Part shown: positions 8,689 through 17,103 of the stretch, piece by piece
Numbering within the stretch: the stretch's first letter is position 1
Layout of the letters: each line of letters starts with the position of its first letter
Assembly: GCA_029260345.1 (NCBI GenBank)
Contig: JAJDDK010000004.1
Coordinates: 186,001-250,000 of the forward strand
DNA from: Phycisphaerales bacterium
Lineage (GTDB): Bacteria > Planctomycetota > Phycisphaerae > Phycisphaerales > UBA1924
DNA length: 64,000 bases
Reading direction: 5' to 3'
The notes under the pieces: model-generated
Database searches by the model: none
What the model saw: only the letters and a program-made list of their open reading frames with translations
Told to the model about the DNA's origin: nothing
Made by a program: the position numbers and the translations under genes

Positions 8689-10368
8689 ATGAAAACACCA
8701 AAGACCAGTTCATTCGCCCTCGCCATCGCGGCCGCCAGCGGCTTGCTCGTCGGGGTAACCCCCGCCAGCGCCCAATCAGCCCTCGGAGGCGGCAACGCCC
8801 TCGATAGCAATCTGTCCACGCGAGGACGGTCCAACCTCGGCGGCAATGACTTTGAATCGGAACTTCGTTTCCGAAACGCCATCGTCACGGGCAACGTGCC
8901 CGGAGGCATGGCGTTTCGAGGTGACGTCGGATACCGCGCCGCCGGCGACTTCACGGGCGGCGCCGTCGTCCCCTTCAATTTGAGCAACGCGAACACCCTC
9001 GGCGCCGGGGCTGGCTCGGATGACCTTTTCGAATTCCAAACGGATTCGTTCTACTCCGGTCTTGCGGCCCAAGGCGTGAGCGGCATCGATGCGTTGCAAT
9101 ACCAAATGCGACTGCAGACCGGCTCCCTCAGCGGTGAAATCCCGGTACTGCCGGTCATCCGCCGCCCATCACAGCAGATCCATTCCGATCTGCTCATTGG
9201 TTCCGAGTACGACCAGAATCTGGTGCGCACGATGGACGCCTACACCATCGCGCCCGGCACACTGCGCTCCACCACGGAGTTCCTTTCAAATTCGTACCTC
9301 GACCCCACGCTGCTTCGAGCACAGGAGCCAAGCGAAGGCCATGCCCTGAGCTTCACCGTCGCCACGCCATTGCGCGGCATCACCACGCAATCAGCGCCGA
9401 CGTTTACGACCGACATCCTGACGACCGACCTGCTCGTGTCTAACACCTCAAGAGATGTCACGGAGCAGATGCGCTCGCCGAATCAAATTTCTGATCTCAT
9501 CGAACCGATCACGGCCACGCAGAGCTACGACAACATTCTGCAAAGCCTGCGCACGCACGATCAGGTCTCCGGTCGCCCAAGCGAACTCCTTGGAACGTCG
9601 CCGGTCGACGACACGAACTCGCCCAAGCCCATTGGACGCATTGATTTCGGGATCGAGCCTGATCGAACACTGCCGGGCGATTCGAATCTGTTGCGCCCCG
9701 GCGATCCGGGCGCCACCCAGTTGCCGTCACTCACACTCGAACAGCGACTGAACCAGCTCAAGAGCGCGATGTCCCCGAGACAATCGCAGGCCATCAACGA
9801 AAACGATCGCACCCGCCAGCAGGTGGAGAGCACGATCGAAATGCTCAAGGGCGCTCAGCCGGTCGTTTCTTCCTTTGCGCCGCAGAACAACAAAGAGCGA
9901 GACTTTTTCAGCGAGCAAATGAACATTGCGCAGCGCATGCTCCAGAGTGGACGCTGGTTTGACGCCGAAGAGCACTTCGCCAGCGCGCTTTCCATGCGAC
10001 CCGGTGAGGCGCTGGCTGCGGCAGGCCGCGTGCATGCCGAACTCGGCGCCGCGCTGTTCCTTTCCGCGGCGGTCAATCTCCAGAAATTGCTGCGCGAAAA
10101 CCCCGGCATGATCCCCGTTCGCTACGACGAATCATTGATGCCCAACGCCAGGCGGATTGGGCAGGTCATGGATCGGCTGCGTCAGAACACGAACAACACC
10201 AATGCCATGGGCCGCAACAGCGCGTTCCTGCTCGCGTACCTCGGCTACCAGACCAATGACCAAGTCGCCGTGCGTGAAGGCTTCGAATCCATCGACCGCA
10301 TCACCAAGGCGCTCGGGGAAGAGCCCTACCCCTTCTTCGAAGTCGTGCGCGACGTTTGGATCGACTAA
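8689..10368 (+). CDS. Secreted protein with C-terminal TPR-like region
   Basis: The start is placed at ATG 8689, which gives a clear Sec signal peptide: a basic n-region, the hydrophobic core FALAIAAASGLLVGV, and cleavage after ASA near residue 29. A longer reading would begin inside the upstream terminator. The middle 350 residues are polar and rich in Asn, Ser, Thr and Asp, with many short beta-like segments and no motif I recognise. From about residue 410 to 480 there is a helical pair with the TPR look (MLQSGRWFDAEEHFASALSMRPGEALAAAGRVHAELG). The rest is helical. It probably lies in the periplasm or on the surface. Function unknown. Confidence 0.8.
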   Translation: MKTPKTSSFALAIAAASGLLVGVTPASAQSALGGGNALDSNLSTRGRSNLGGNDFESELRFRNAIVTGNVPGGMAFRGDVGYRAAGDFTGGAVVPFNLSNANTLGAGAGSDDLFEFQTDSFYSGLAAQGVSGIDALQYQMRLQTGSLSGEIPVLPVIRRPSQQIHSDLLIGSEYDQNLVRTMDAYTIAPGTLRSTTEFLSNSYLDPTLLRAQEPSEGHALSFTVATPLRGITTQSAPTFTTDILTTDLLVSNTSRDVTEQMRSPNQISDLIEPITATQSYDNILQSLRTHDQVSGRPSELLGTSPVDDTNSPKPIGRIDFGIEPDRTLPGDSNLLRPGDPGATQLPSLTLEQRLNQLKSAMSPRQSQAINENDRTRQQVESTIEMLKGAQPVVSSFAPQNNKERDFFSEQMNIAQRMLQSGRWFDAEEHFASALSMRPGEALAAAGRVHAELGAALFLSAAVNLQKLLRENPGMIPVRYDESLMPNARRIGQVMDRLRQNTNNTNAMGRNSAFLLAYLGYQTNDQVAVREGFESIDRITKALGEEPYPFFEVVRDVWID

Positions 10369-10440
10369 GGGCGTCAGCCACAGGCGCGCCTAGAGTTGGC
10401 CCCGGCGGACAACCGCCGCCAGTCTTCGGAGCCTCCTCTT

Positions 10441-12075
10441 ATGCCGCCGCGCCTGCCCTCCATCACTGACTTCCTCACCGATGGCTCGCTCATTCGAGTG
10501 TGCGATGCGACGCAGCGCATCACCGGCCTGCCGGTGTCCCTGCGCGATGCGCGCGGCCGCGTCATCGTGCGCGGCGACGGTGAACGCGCTTACGCCGTGC
10601 AGACCGCCGGCCTCGAAGCAACCACCGAAGTCTCCGCGACGCTCAATGCGCCCCTCACCATCAGCAGCGGCGTCATCGGCTCCATCAGTGTGGAGATCGC
10701 CGGCGATCACGTCGATCCCGAACACCACGGCAACATCCGCGAGTTCATCACCAATCTCGCCGCAACCGTCGCCGAAGTGTGCGAAGGCCAGACGCAGTTG
10801 CGCCGACGCGTGGACGAGCTCGGCGTGCTGTACCGCCTGTCCTCCATGCTCGTCGGCGCTACGACGGTGGACGCCGTCCTGAAGAACGCGCTCGAGTCCG
10901 CTGTCTCCATGCTCGGCGCATCGGCCGGCTCCATCCGCATTCTCGACGCTGAACGAAGCATTCTGCAGCTGCGCGCCAGCGTCGGACTTTCGACCGCATA
11001 CATCGCCGCGGCGGGCGCCCTGCCCGCGGACCGCGCCTGCGATTGCGACGCACTCAGCGGAAGCGTCGTCATCATCCCCGACATTCGCGAGCGCGAAGAC
11101 TTCATACACGTCGATGCGTTCGACGCCGAACAACTGCGCGGCATGGCCAGTGTCGGACTCTGCTTTCGCGGCGAAACACTCGGCCTCATGCGCCTCTACA
11201 GCAGCGATGCGATGGACCTCAGCGCCGAAGAACGCGACATGCTGCAATCCATTGCGCAGCAGATCGCGGCGGCCATCGCCAACGCGCGCCTGCTTGAAGC
11301 AGAAGCAGATGCACGCCGCGTGCGCCGTCAGCTCGAACTTGCCTCCGATGTGCAGCGCCGCATGCTTCCGGCGCGCCTCCCGGAAGTGGAGAAGCTCGAT
11401 ATCGCGGCACGATACGAATCCTGCTTCGAACTCGGAGGCGACTTCTACGACGTGTTCTGCCATGAAGGCAACGTCGCCATGACGCTGGGCGATGTTGTCG
11501 GCAAGGGCTTGCCCGCGGCGCTTCTGATGAGCAGCGTGCGCGCCACCATTCGCGCGCACACGCACAGCGTGGGCGATGTCGATGAAGTCATGGCCCTGAC
11601 CAACACCGCCCTCTGCCGCGACACGCTGATGAATGAGTTTGCGACGGTGTTCCTGGGCGTGATCGATCCCGCATCACTCAAGCTCGGCTACTGCAACGCC
11701 GGACACGAACCGCCAATCGTCGTGCGCGTGCCCGCGCACCGCGCCCCCACCACCGCTGATATCGACGAACTTCCCATCGGCGGCATGGTGCTCGGGGTCG
11801 ATCCGTCACAGCGTTACCAGCAAGGTGTCTATGACCTTGAGCCCGGTGACGTCGTGCTCATTCATTCCGACGGCCTGCCCGACGCGATGAACTTTGACGA
11901 GAAACGATTCGGCAAACGCCGAGTGCGCAAGGCGCTGCTGGACATCCTCGCGTTTGATCCGCATGCCACCGCGGATCGCATCGCCAACCACATCCTGTGG
12001 GAAAGCCGCCGATTCACCGGACTCGCCCGCCAGACGGACGACACCACCATCCTCGTCGCCCGCGTCAAGCGCTGA
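10441..12075 (+). CDS. GAF-domain SpoIIE/RsbU-type PP2C serine phosphatase
   Basis: This 544-residue protein has three parts. Residues 1-115 resemble a PocR-like ligand-binding domain (SITDFLTDGSLIRVCDATQ and a following D-x-G-R segment). Residues about 130-285 form a GAF domain. Residues about 298-540 form a SpoIIE-type PP2C phosphatase, with VQRRMLP, GGDFYDVF, LGDVVGKG, YCNAGHEPP and HSDGL as the successive metal-site and fold motifs. Family members dephosphorylate anti-anti-sigma proteins in partner-switching cascades. No anti-anti-sigma or kinase gene is next to it, so the target is unknown. ATG 10441 is preferred, with GGAG 9 nt upstream; an in-frame TTG at 10396 would add 15 residues. 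Confidence 0.9.
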   Translation: MPPRLPSITDFLTDGSLIRVCDATQRITGLPVSLRDARGRVIVRGDGERAYAVQTAGLEATTEVSATLNAPLTISSGVIGSISVEIAGDHVDPEHHGNIREFITNLAATVAEVCEGQTQLRRRVDELGVLYRLSSMLVGATTVDAVLKNALESAVSMLGASAGSIRILDAERSILQLRASVGLSTAYIAAAGALPADRACDCDALSGSVVIIPDIREREDFIHVDAFDAEQLRGMASVGLCFRGETLGLMRLYSSDAMDLSAEERDMLQSIAQQIAAAIANARLLEAEADARRVRRQLELASDVQRRMLPARLPEVEKLDIAARYESCFELGGDFYDVFCHEGNVAMTLGDVVGKGLPAALLMSSVRATIRAHTHSVGDVDEVMALTNTALCRDTLMNEFATVFLGVIDPASLKLGYCNAGHEPPIVVRVPAHRAPTTADIDELPIGGMVLGVDPSQRYQQGVYDLEPGDVVLIHSDGLPDAMNFDEKRFGKRRVRKALLDILAFDPHATADRIANHILWESRRFTGLARQTDDTTILVARVKR

Positions 12076-12677
12076 TGCAGGGGTTGGTGTTCATCGCCGT
12101 CACCGCCGCGGGGTTGTTCGTGGCGTGCCTGAATAGTTCGTTGTTTCTTGTGTACGGTGTTTACTGCACCCAAGGCGATCGCACGGCGCCTTTGGAGAAA
12201 CCACTGGCGCGTATCGCCTTTGTATTCATCGCGTATGGCGCCGGCGCGGGCGCGATGCTTGGCGTCATGGTGCTGTCCGGCAGCATCCCTGAACCTGCCA
12301 CGGAAATCGCATTGACTCTGGCTGCGGCGCCGCCGACCATCGTTGCAGCTTCAGTGCTCAAACGTGTCACACAATCGCGAGCAGTCGCGCGCGCCACACT
12401 GCTCGGTGGCGCGATCTCAATGGGCGTTCTCGCGACCAGCGTGGTTGGAGTTGATCCGCGATCACTCTTTGTCGTGATCTTCGTCGCTTCTATCGCCTGG
12501 CACTTGTGTTGCGCAAGAGCGCTCGTGCGATGGGCGCGACGCACACGCGAACACGGCGCCAAATTCTGCCTCACCTGCGGATATTCCCTCGAAGGTCTCA
12601 ACGCACCCATCTGCCCCGAGTGCGGCGAACAGATCTCCCCTCTCCCCGCGGGAGAGGGTGTCAACGCAATGCGTTGA
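12075..12677 (+). CDS. Membrane protein with C-terminal zinc ribbon, ending in a translated repeat
   Basis: The ATG overlaps the phosphatase stop (TGATG), so the two genes are translationally coupled. The 200-residue product has about five hydrophobic segments between residues 3 and 150. A basic stretch and then a zinc ribbon CLTCGYSLEG-x6-CPECG follow at about 168-188; this Cys4 arrangement is common on planctomycete membrane proteins. The last 13 residues (SPLPAGEGVNAMR) and the stop codon are contributed by a palindromic repeat at 12638-12692 rather than by family sequence. No function can be assigned. Coupling to the phosphatase hints at a shared signalling role. Confidence 0.72.
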   Translation: MQGLVFIAVTAAGLFVACLNSSLFLVYGVYCTQGDRTAPLEKPLARIAFVFIAYGAGAGAMLGVMVLSGSIPEPATEIALTLAAAPPTIVAASVLKRVTQSRAVARATLLGGAISMGVLATSVVGVDPRSLFVVIFVASIAWHLCCARALVRWARRTREHGAKFCLTCGYSLEGLNAPICPECGEQISPLPAGEGVNAMR

Positions 12678-12692
12678 CGGGTGAGGGGCTTT
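12638..12692 (+). repeat. REP-like double-hairpin element (translates as SPLPAGEG)
   Basis: Two adjacent hairpins are visible: ccctctcc/ggagaggg at 12638-12658 and gtcaacgc/gcgttgac at 12660-12678, then GGGTGAGGGG. This matches a widely dispersed non-coding repeat type of GC-rich bacteria, whose translation SPLPAGEG often appears at protein ends. It overlaps the 3' end of the membrane protein gene, whose TGA stop lies in the second hairpin. It could also act as a weak terminator between the convergent genes. Confidence 0.8.
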
Positions 12693-12789
12693 CTCTTCTC
12701 CATGCCTCAATCACAAAGAAATCGAATAAGCAACATTCACCGCAATGACACGAACTGGTCACTGGCGCCTGGTCCCCGGCTCTTGGTCC

Positions 12790-14790
12790 CTAAACCTGCA
12801 CCCTCTTGTTGTACACAAACCATTCCAGCATCACGATCGCCAAAGCCGCCAGCAACAACCACGGCCACAATCGCCGGCGCTCCGACGCATCATTGGATGA
12901 CGTGGTCGCCTCCACCCGCCTCGACGCCAGCTCCAGCGTCGGCGCGGCGCCGATCGTCGTTTCCGCCGCATCCAGAAGATTCGCCGCGATCACACGCAAT
13001 ACTCGACCGTCCACAACCGCGTCCGTCGCGCCCGCTTCGCCCCGCCACGACAATTGATAAATGCCGCTGCGCTGCACCGGGCCGAATGTCACCGTGCCAT
13101 CCGGTGACGGCAACAGCGTGTTCGTCGCGCCGCCCGGTTCACGCAATGCCACTTCGCGCACACTCGGCGGCACGCGCGTCGAGACCGCATCGCCCGGTGT
13201 GACGCTCTCCGACGTCACCGCGCCTTCAGACTCCCCAAGCGTGCGCACCGCGCTCGCCAGGGCGATCACAAAACCGGGATCAAACGGCCAGTTGCTCTCC
13301 GCCGGCTCGAATGAAACGACAATCGCGCGCACGCCGCGATCCGTCGCTTCGACCACGATCGGCCCTGCGTCCGAGCGCGCCAGCACGCGCAAATCCTCGC
13401 GCGGCTCAAGCCCGACATCCTGCGAAATAATCAGATTATCCAGCGACGCAAAGCGAAACATCGGATGCTCACGCGACCAGTCGATCGCAATGAACGGGCC
13501 TGTGCGCTCGCCCTCCGATTCAATCCCCGTAATCGGCGGCGCGGCGCCAAAGATCAAATACCGCCCCGGCGGTAATTGGTCCGATGGCGCCCAGCCAACC
13601 AGAACCATCACATCAAACGCCGCGAGGTCACCCGATTGCGCTGCCCGCTCAAACTGCGCCGGCGAGAAATGCACGAGGCGCGACAGCGCCATGCCTTCAA
13701 GAGCAGTTTCGACGAAGAGATCACCTTCACTGACAATCGCCACGGCGAGACGCTTGGCCGGCGACAGCGCCAGATACGCGACATCATCCGCCGCCAGCGC
13801 ATCCGTGCCGGTCAGGCGCACACGCACCAGCCCGCCTTCCGATCGATCCAGATTGAACACCACTCCACCGGCGCCCGGCGCCTCATCGCTCGCGGCGGAC
13901 ATCGGCGCGGGTCGAATCGCCGCGACCAAACCATCAATCGCTAATTCCACTTCAGCCCGCTGCGCCACCCGCGCCGTGCTGGATAGCCCCACGAACACAC
14001 TCACTTTGCCGGGATCATCAAAATCACGCTCGGCGCGCAGCGCCGTGATGCCAACGTTGATTGAATCCGCATTGCCAATGCCATGAAACGTCATCGGCGT
14101 GACGCTCGGCAGCAGCACATCGCGGGCATCCTGCACGCGCCCGTCTGACCACAAGTGAATCGGCGCTGTCGCCTGACTGACAAGCCCGACATCCTCAACC
14201 AGCGACGGCTGTGCATAGGCGCCGCTGAGGCGCACTGCTTCATCCATCAGCGTCGGCGCGTCCGTCGGCTGGATCGACTGGATCGCCGCCCGCAGGCGCG
14301 CTTTGTCTGAAGTCCACGGCTGGAGCACCTCCGCCGAGGAATCAAACGAAATCACCATTGCTTCATCGCGTTCGCCAAGACCGAACACACCCGGTTCGCG
14401 CAGCGCCTCAACAAACGCCAGCGCCTCGCGCTTCGCGACGTCGAGCCGCGCTTCGGCGCCATCATCACCCGCATCCACCGAACTCATACTCGCGGAGCGA
14501 TCAATCATGATGATGTGCCGCGTCTTCTCGCTCATGGCCGCAGCGATCTCTGGCTGCGCAATCGCCAGCAGCCCCGCGAACAACACAAGGAGTTGCAGCA
14601 GCAGCAAAATGTTGCGGCGTAACTTCTGAAACGGCGCATTGGCCTGAAGATCCTGAATCGACTTCTTCCACAGCAGCGTGGTCGAAACTTCCACCTCGCG
14701 CCGGCGCAGCTTCAGGAAGTACAACAACACCAGCAGCGGAATCAGCACCGCCGCGGCGATCCCCGCAATGAGAGGCGTCAGCCACGTCAT
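12790..14790 (-). CDS. BatA-type VWA membrane protein
   Basis: This is the last gene of the seven-gene block. The first 85 residues are the BatA N-terminal region: a helix at about 8-26, the RRREVEVSTTLLWKKSIQDLQ segment, and a second helix at about 60-78. A VWA domain follows with the intact MIDAS DRSAS near residue 97 and further motifs to about 270. A beta-rich middle follows, then a segment with MVLVGWAPSDQLPPGRYLIFG near 400. One more membrane helix (WPWLLLAALAIVMLEWFVY) sits at the very C-terminus. In the Bat (Bacteroides aerotolerance) gene family such proteins work beside MoxR and DUF58 proteins, which are encoded just upstream here. A 30-nt-arm inverted repeat separates it from the DUF58 gene. 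Confidence 0.88.
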   Translation of the reverse strand: MTWLTPLIAGIAAAVLIPLLVLLYFLKLRRREVEVSTTLLWKKSIQDLQANAPFQKLRRNILLLLQLLVLFAGLLAIAQPEIAAAMSEKTRHIIMIDRSASMSSVDAGDDGAEARLDVAKREALAFVEALREPGVFGLGERDEAMVISFDSSAEVLQPWTSDKARLRAAIQSIQPTDAPTLMDEAVRLSGAYAQPSLVEDVGLVSQATAPIHLWSDGRVQDARDVLLPSVTPMTFHGIGNADSINVGITALRAERDFDDPGKVSVFVGLSSTARVAQRAEVELAIDGLVAAIRPAPMSAASDEAPGAGGVVFNLDRSEGGLVRVRLTGTDALAADDVAYLALSPAKRLAVAIVSEGDLFVETALEGMALSRLVHFSPAQFERAAQSGDLAAFDVMVLVGWAPSDQLPPGRYLIFGAAPPITGIESEGERTGPFIAIDWSREHPMFRFASLDNLIISQDVGLEPREDLRVLARSDAGPIVVEATDRGVRAIVVSFEPAESNWPFDPGFVIALASAVRTLGESEGAVTSESVTPGDAVSTRVPPSVREVALREPGGATNTLLPSPDGTVTFGPVQRSGIYQLSWRGEAGATDAVVDGRVLRVIAANLLDAAETTIGAAPTLELASRRVEATTSSNDASERRRLWPWLLLAALAIVMLEWFVYNKRVQV

Positions 14791-14800
14791 GCAAGCACCT

Positions 14801-14906
14801 CAGAGCCCCGAGCGCAAGCGAGGGGTCGCATTGATTCTTGTCGCCAAACCAAACCGCCCGACTGATGACCATTTTCTGCGACCCCTCGCTCGCGCTCGGG
14901 GCTCTG
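14801..14906. repeat. Long inverted repeat pair (30-nt arms)
   Basis: The left arm at 14801-14830 starts cagagccccgagcgcaagcg. The right arm at 14877-14906 is its reverse complement with one mismatch, and the loop is 46 nt. It fills the space between the DUF58 and BatA-type genes. The unit resembles a dispersed planctomycete repeat that translates as SPERKRG. On the transcript it would form a very stable hairpin inside the operon. Confidence 0.85.
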
Positions 14907-14917
14907 GTTTTGATTCT

Positions 14918-15976
14918 TCATCGCAGCAGCCCCCGCCGGCGCAGCACGTCCAGCACGAGCGTTTCAATCTCCATGTCGGACTGCGCCAGTAAATGAATCA
15001 CATCGCGCCGGGCGCAGAATTGCCGCAATTGGTCGCAGTACGCCGCGAGGTTCTTCTTGTACTGATCGAGCAGCGGCTTCGAAATCGTCACTTCCGCCAG
15101 GTCCGCGTCTTCGATGTCTTTCAACCGCAAATCGCCGCCGATCTCCGGCGTCACTTCCTGCGGCGACAACACCTGAATCGCAAACACGTCGTACCCGCGA
15201 CCCAGCAAATACCGCAGTCCCTGCTCGTATCCTTCTTTGAAGAAAAAGTCCGACAGCACCACCATCACACCCTTGCCCGTGCGCGACAGCGCAATCCGCT
15301 TCGCGGCTTCGGCGAAGTCCGTTCCGCCAGACGGCTCGAGGTCGCACAGCCATGACCCCATCTCATGCACGCGCCGGCGTCCGCGCAGGTTGCGCAACGT
15401 GGACACAACCCCCGAATTGTCATTCACCGGTGGGACGGGCGTCTCGCCCGTCTTCCCGTGTGCCACTGCTCTGCGAGCAGTGCTCTCGAAATCTGACTCT
15501 TTGGTGGAATCCGCTTCCTTATCCCGACGCGTCGGGACGGTTCGTACTTGACCCACTCCCCCGATCGCGGTCAGCGACACGCGGTTGTAATTGATCAGCC
15601 CGATGTACCCTAGCGCCGCAGCGGTCTCCTGCATAAACCGAAACTTGCTCGGCTCGCCGCAATCGCTGCTGGCAGACGCATCGATCACGATGTGCAGCGA
15701 CAAGTCTTCCTCTTCAAGAAACATCTTGAGGAAAAGCTTGTCGAGACGCCCGTAGATGTTCCAGTCAATGAAGCGAAGATCATCCCCAACCACATACGGC
15801 CGGTGATCCGCAAACTCGACGCTTTCACCGCGCCGCTTGCTGCGCCGCTCGCCCTTAAGTTTGCCGGCGAACACTTTTCGCGAGGCCAGATCCACGCGCG
15901 ACAGCTTCGCGACAAACTCCGGCTTGAGGAGGTCGTCGATCGACTTGGGTCGGGATGATGTGGGAGCGCGCAGCAT
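14918..15976 (-). CDS. DUF58 protein with an in-frame repeat insertion
   Basis: DUF58 proteins are the usual partners of MoxR ATPases; they carry a VWA-like fold. Seen here are the family block YVVGDDLRFIDWNIYGRLDKL near residues 62-82, the FLEEEDL motif, and an intact MIDAS DASAS near residue 100. The usual length is about 290-310 residues; this one has 352. The excess is a hydrophilic stretch at about residues 145-184 (ESTARRAVAHGKTGETPVPPV and flanks), which is the translation of a palindromic repeat at 15427-15540. The gene starts 3 nt after the moxR stop. The insertion keeps the frame, so the gene is probably still functional. Confidence 0.9.
   Translation of the reverse strand: MLRAPTSSRPKSIDDLLKPEFVAKLSRVDLASRKVFAGKLKGERRSKRRGESVEFADHRPYVVGDDLRFIDWNIYGRLDKLFLKMFLEEEDLSLHIVIDASASSDCGEPSKFRFMQETAAALGYIGLINYNRVSLTAIGGVGQVRTVPTRRDKEADSTKESDFESTARRAVAHGKTGETPVPPVNDNSGVVSTLRNLRGRRRVHEMGSWLCDLEPSGGTDFAEAAKRIALSRTGKGVMVVLSDFFFKEGYEQGLRYLLGRGYDVFAIQVLSPQEVTPEIGGDLRLKDIEDADLAEVTISKPLLDQYKKNLAAYCDQLRQFCARRDVIHLLAQSDMEIETLVLDVLRRRGLLR
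15427..15540. repeat. Composite palindromic repeat inserted in the DUF58 coding sequence
   Basis: Three palindromes lie in a row: ggtgggacgggcgtctcgccc (15429-15449), cactgctc-tgc-gagcagtg (15464-15482) and tcccgacgcgtcggga (15522-15537). The first two modules recur at 17031-17102, in the opposite order, and the first recurs at 27239-27259. The insert is read through in frame on the minus strand. Confidence 0.85.
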
Positions 15977-15979
15977 GGA

Positions 15980-17014
15980 TTACGCAGGCATCCCCACCGG
16001 CTCCTTCACCGTCTCCTTCAGAATCGTCCGCACAATGTCATCCGGATCGATCCGGTCCGCCTCCGCTTCAAAGTTCAGCACGAGGCGGTGCCGCAGCGCC
16101 AGCGGCGCGATGTGATCGATGTCTTTGTACGACACGTGGTACCGCCCGTCCGTCAGCGCTTTCACCTTGCCACCCAGAATCAGCGCCTGCGCGGCTCGCG
16201 GGCTCGCGCCAACGCGGATGTACCGGTTGGTGATGCTCGAAGCATGTTCGCCCTCGGGGTGCGTCGCGAGCACGAGTCTCGCCGCATACTCCTTCACGTG
16301 TGGCGCCACGATCGCATTGCGCACCAGATCCTGAGCCGCCAAGATTCCAGCACCGTCAATCTTCGAATCCACACTTGTTTCAAACGCGCCGGTCGTGCGA
16401 TCCAGAATCGTCATCAGATCCGCGAGCTGCGAATAGCCGACGACGAGTTTGAACAGGAAGCGGTCAAGCTGCGCTTCGGGCAGCGGGTACGTCCCCTCCT
16501 GCTCGATCGGGTTCTGCGTCGCCAGCACGAAGAACGGTTTGTCGAGCTTGCGCGTCACACCGCCGATGGTCACGCTTCGCTCCTGCATGGCTTCGAGCAG
16601 GGCGGACTGCGTCTTGGGTGTGGCGCGGTTGATTTCATCAGCGAGGATCACCTGCGCGAAGATCGGGCCTTTCTGGAACGTGAAGCCGCGCCGGCCGGTG
16701 TCGGGGTCTTCGGTGATGATGTTCGTGCCGATGATGTCCGCGGGCATGAGGTCCGGCGTAAACTGAATGCGCGCAAACGGCAGATGCACAGTGTCCGCCA
16801 GTGTGCGTACAAGCAGCGTCTTGCCAAGGCCGGGCACGCCTTCGAGCAGCACGTTGCCCCCGGCGAAGAGCGCGATCAGCACGCCTTCGACGATGAGGTC
16901 ATGCCCGACGATGACTTTGCCGATCTCGGCCTGCAAGCCGCTGAATGTTTCGCGGAAGGCGTCGCACTTGGCCTGCACTTCGGCGGGAGTCACTGCGTTT
17001 TCGTTCACTGCCAT
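15980..17014 (-). CDS. MoxR-family AAA+ ATPase
   Basis: MoxR ATPases are chaperone-like AAA+ proteins that work with VWA proteins to assemble or mature enzyme complexes and envelope structures. In this 344-residue protein the Walker A motif GVPGLGKT lies near residue 60, the Walker B ILADEINR near 123, the sensor 1 ATQNPIEQEGTYPLPEAQLDRF near 165, and the lid domain follows. Length and order match the family. Downstream on the same strand are the DUF58 and BatA-type genes, the classic MoxR neighbourhood. Upstream is the giant VWA gene, separated by 89 nt that are largely filled by a palindromic repeat. Confidence 0.95.
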   Translation of the reverse strand: MAVNENAVTPAEVQAKCDAFRETFSGLQAEIGKVIVGHDLIVEGVLIALFAGGNVLLEGVPGLGKTLLVRTLADTVHLPFARIQFTPDLMPADIIGTNIITEDPDTGRRGFTFQKGPIFAQVILADEINRATPKTQSALLEAMQERSVTIGGVTRKLDKPFFVLATQNPIEQEGTYPLPEAQLDRFLFKLVVGYSQLADLMTILDRTTGAFETSVDSKIDGAGILAAQDLVRNAIVAPHVKEYAARLVLATHPEGEHASSITNRYIRVGASPRAAQALILGGKVKALTDGRYHVSYKDIDHIAPLALRHRLVLNFEAEADRIDPDDIVRTILKETVKEPVGMPA

Positions 17015-17030
17015 GATTCACTCATCCTCT

Positions 17031-17102
17031 GTGTGCCACTGCTCTTTGAGCAGTGCGCTGCGCGTTCGTCCGTAAGAAATCGGTGGGACGGGCGTCTCGC
17101 CC
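17031..17102. repeat. Palindromic repeat between the giant VWA gene and moxR
   Basis: Two modules are present: cactgctc-ttt-gagcagtg at 17037-17055 and ggtgggacgggcgtctcgccc at 17082-17102. Both modules are also in the DUF58 insertion at 15427-15540, but in the opposite order. The element abuts the stop codon of the VWA gene (17104-17106). Confidence 0.85.
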
Positions 17103-17103
17103 T

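Noticed and set aside
12750-12789. ctggtccc-like tandem motif as a regulatory repeat
   Set aside because: Only two or three loose copies; too short to separate from chance.
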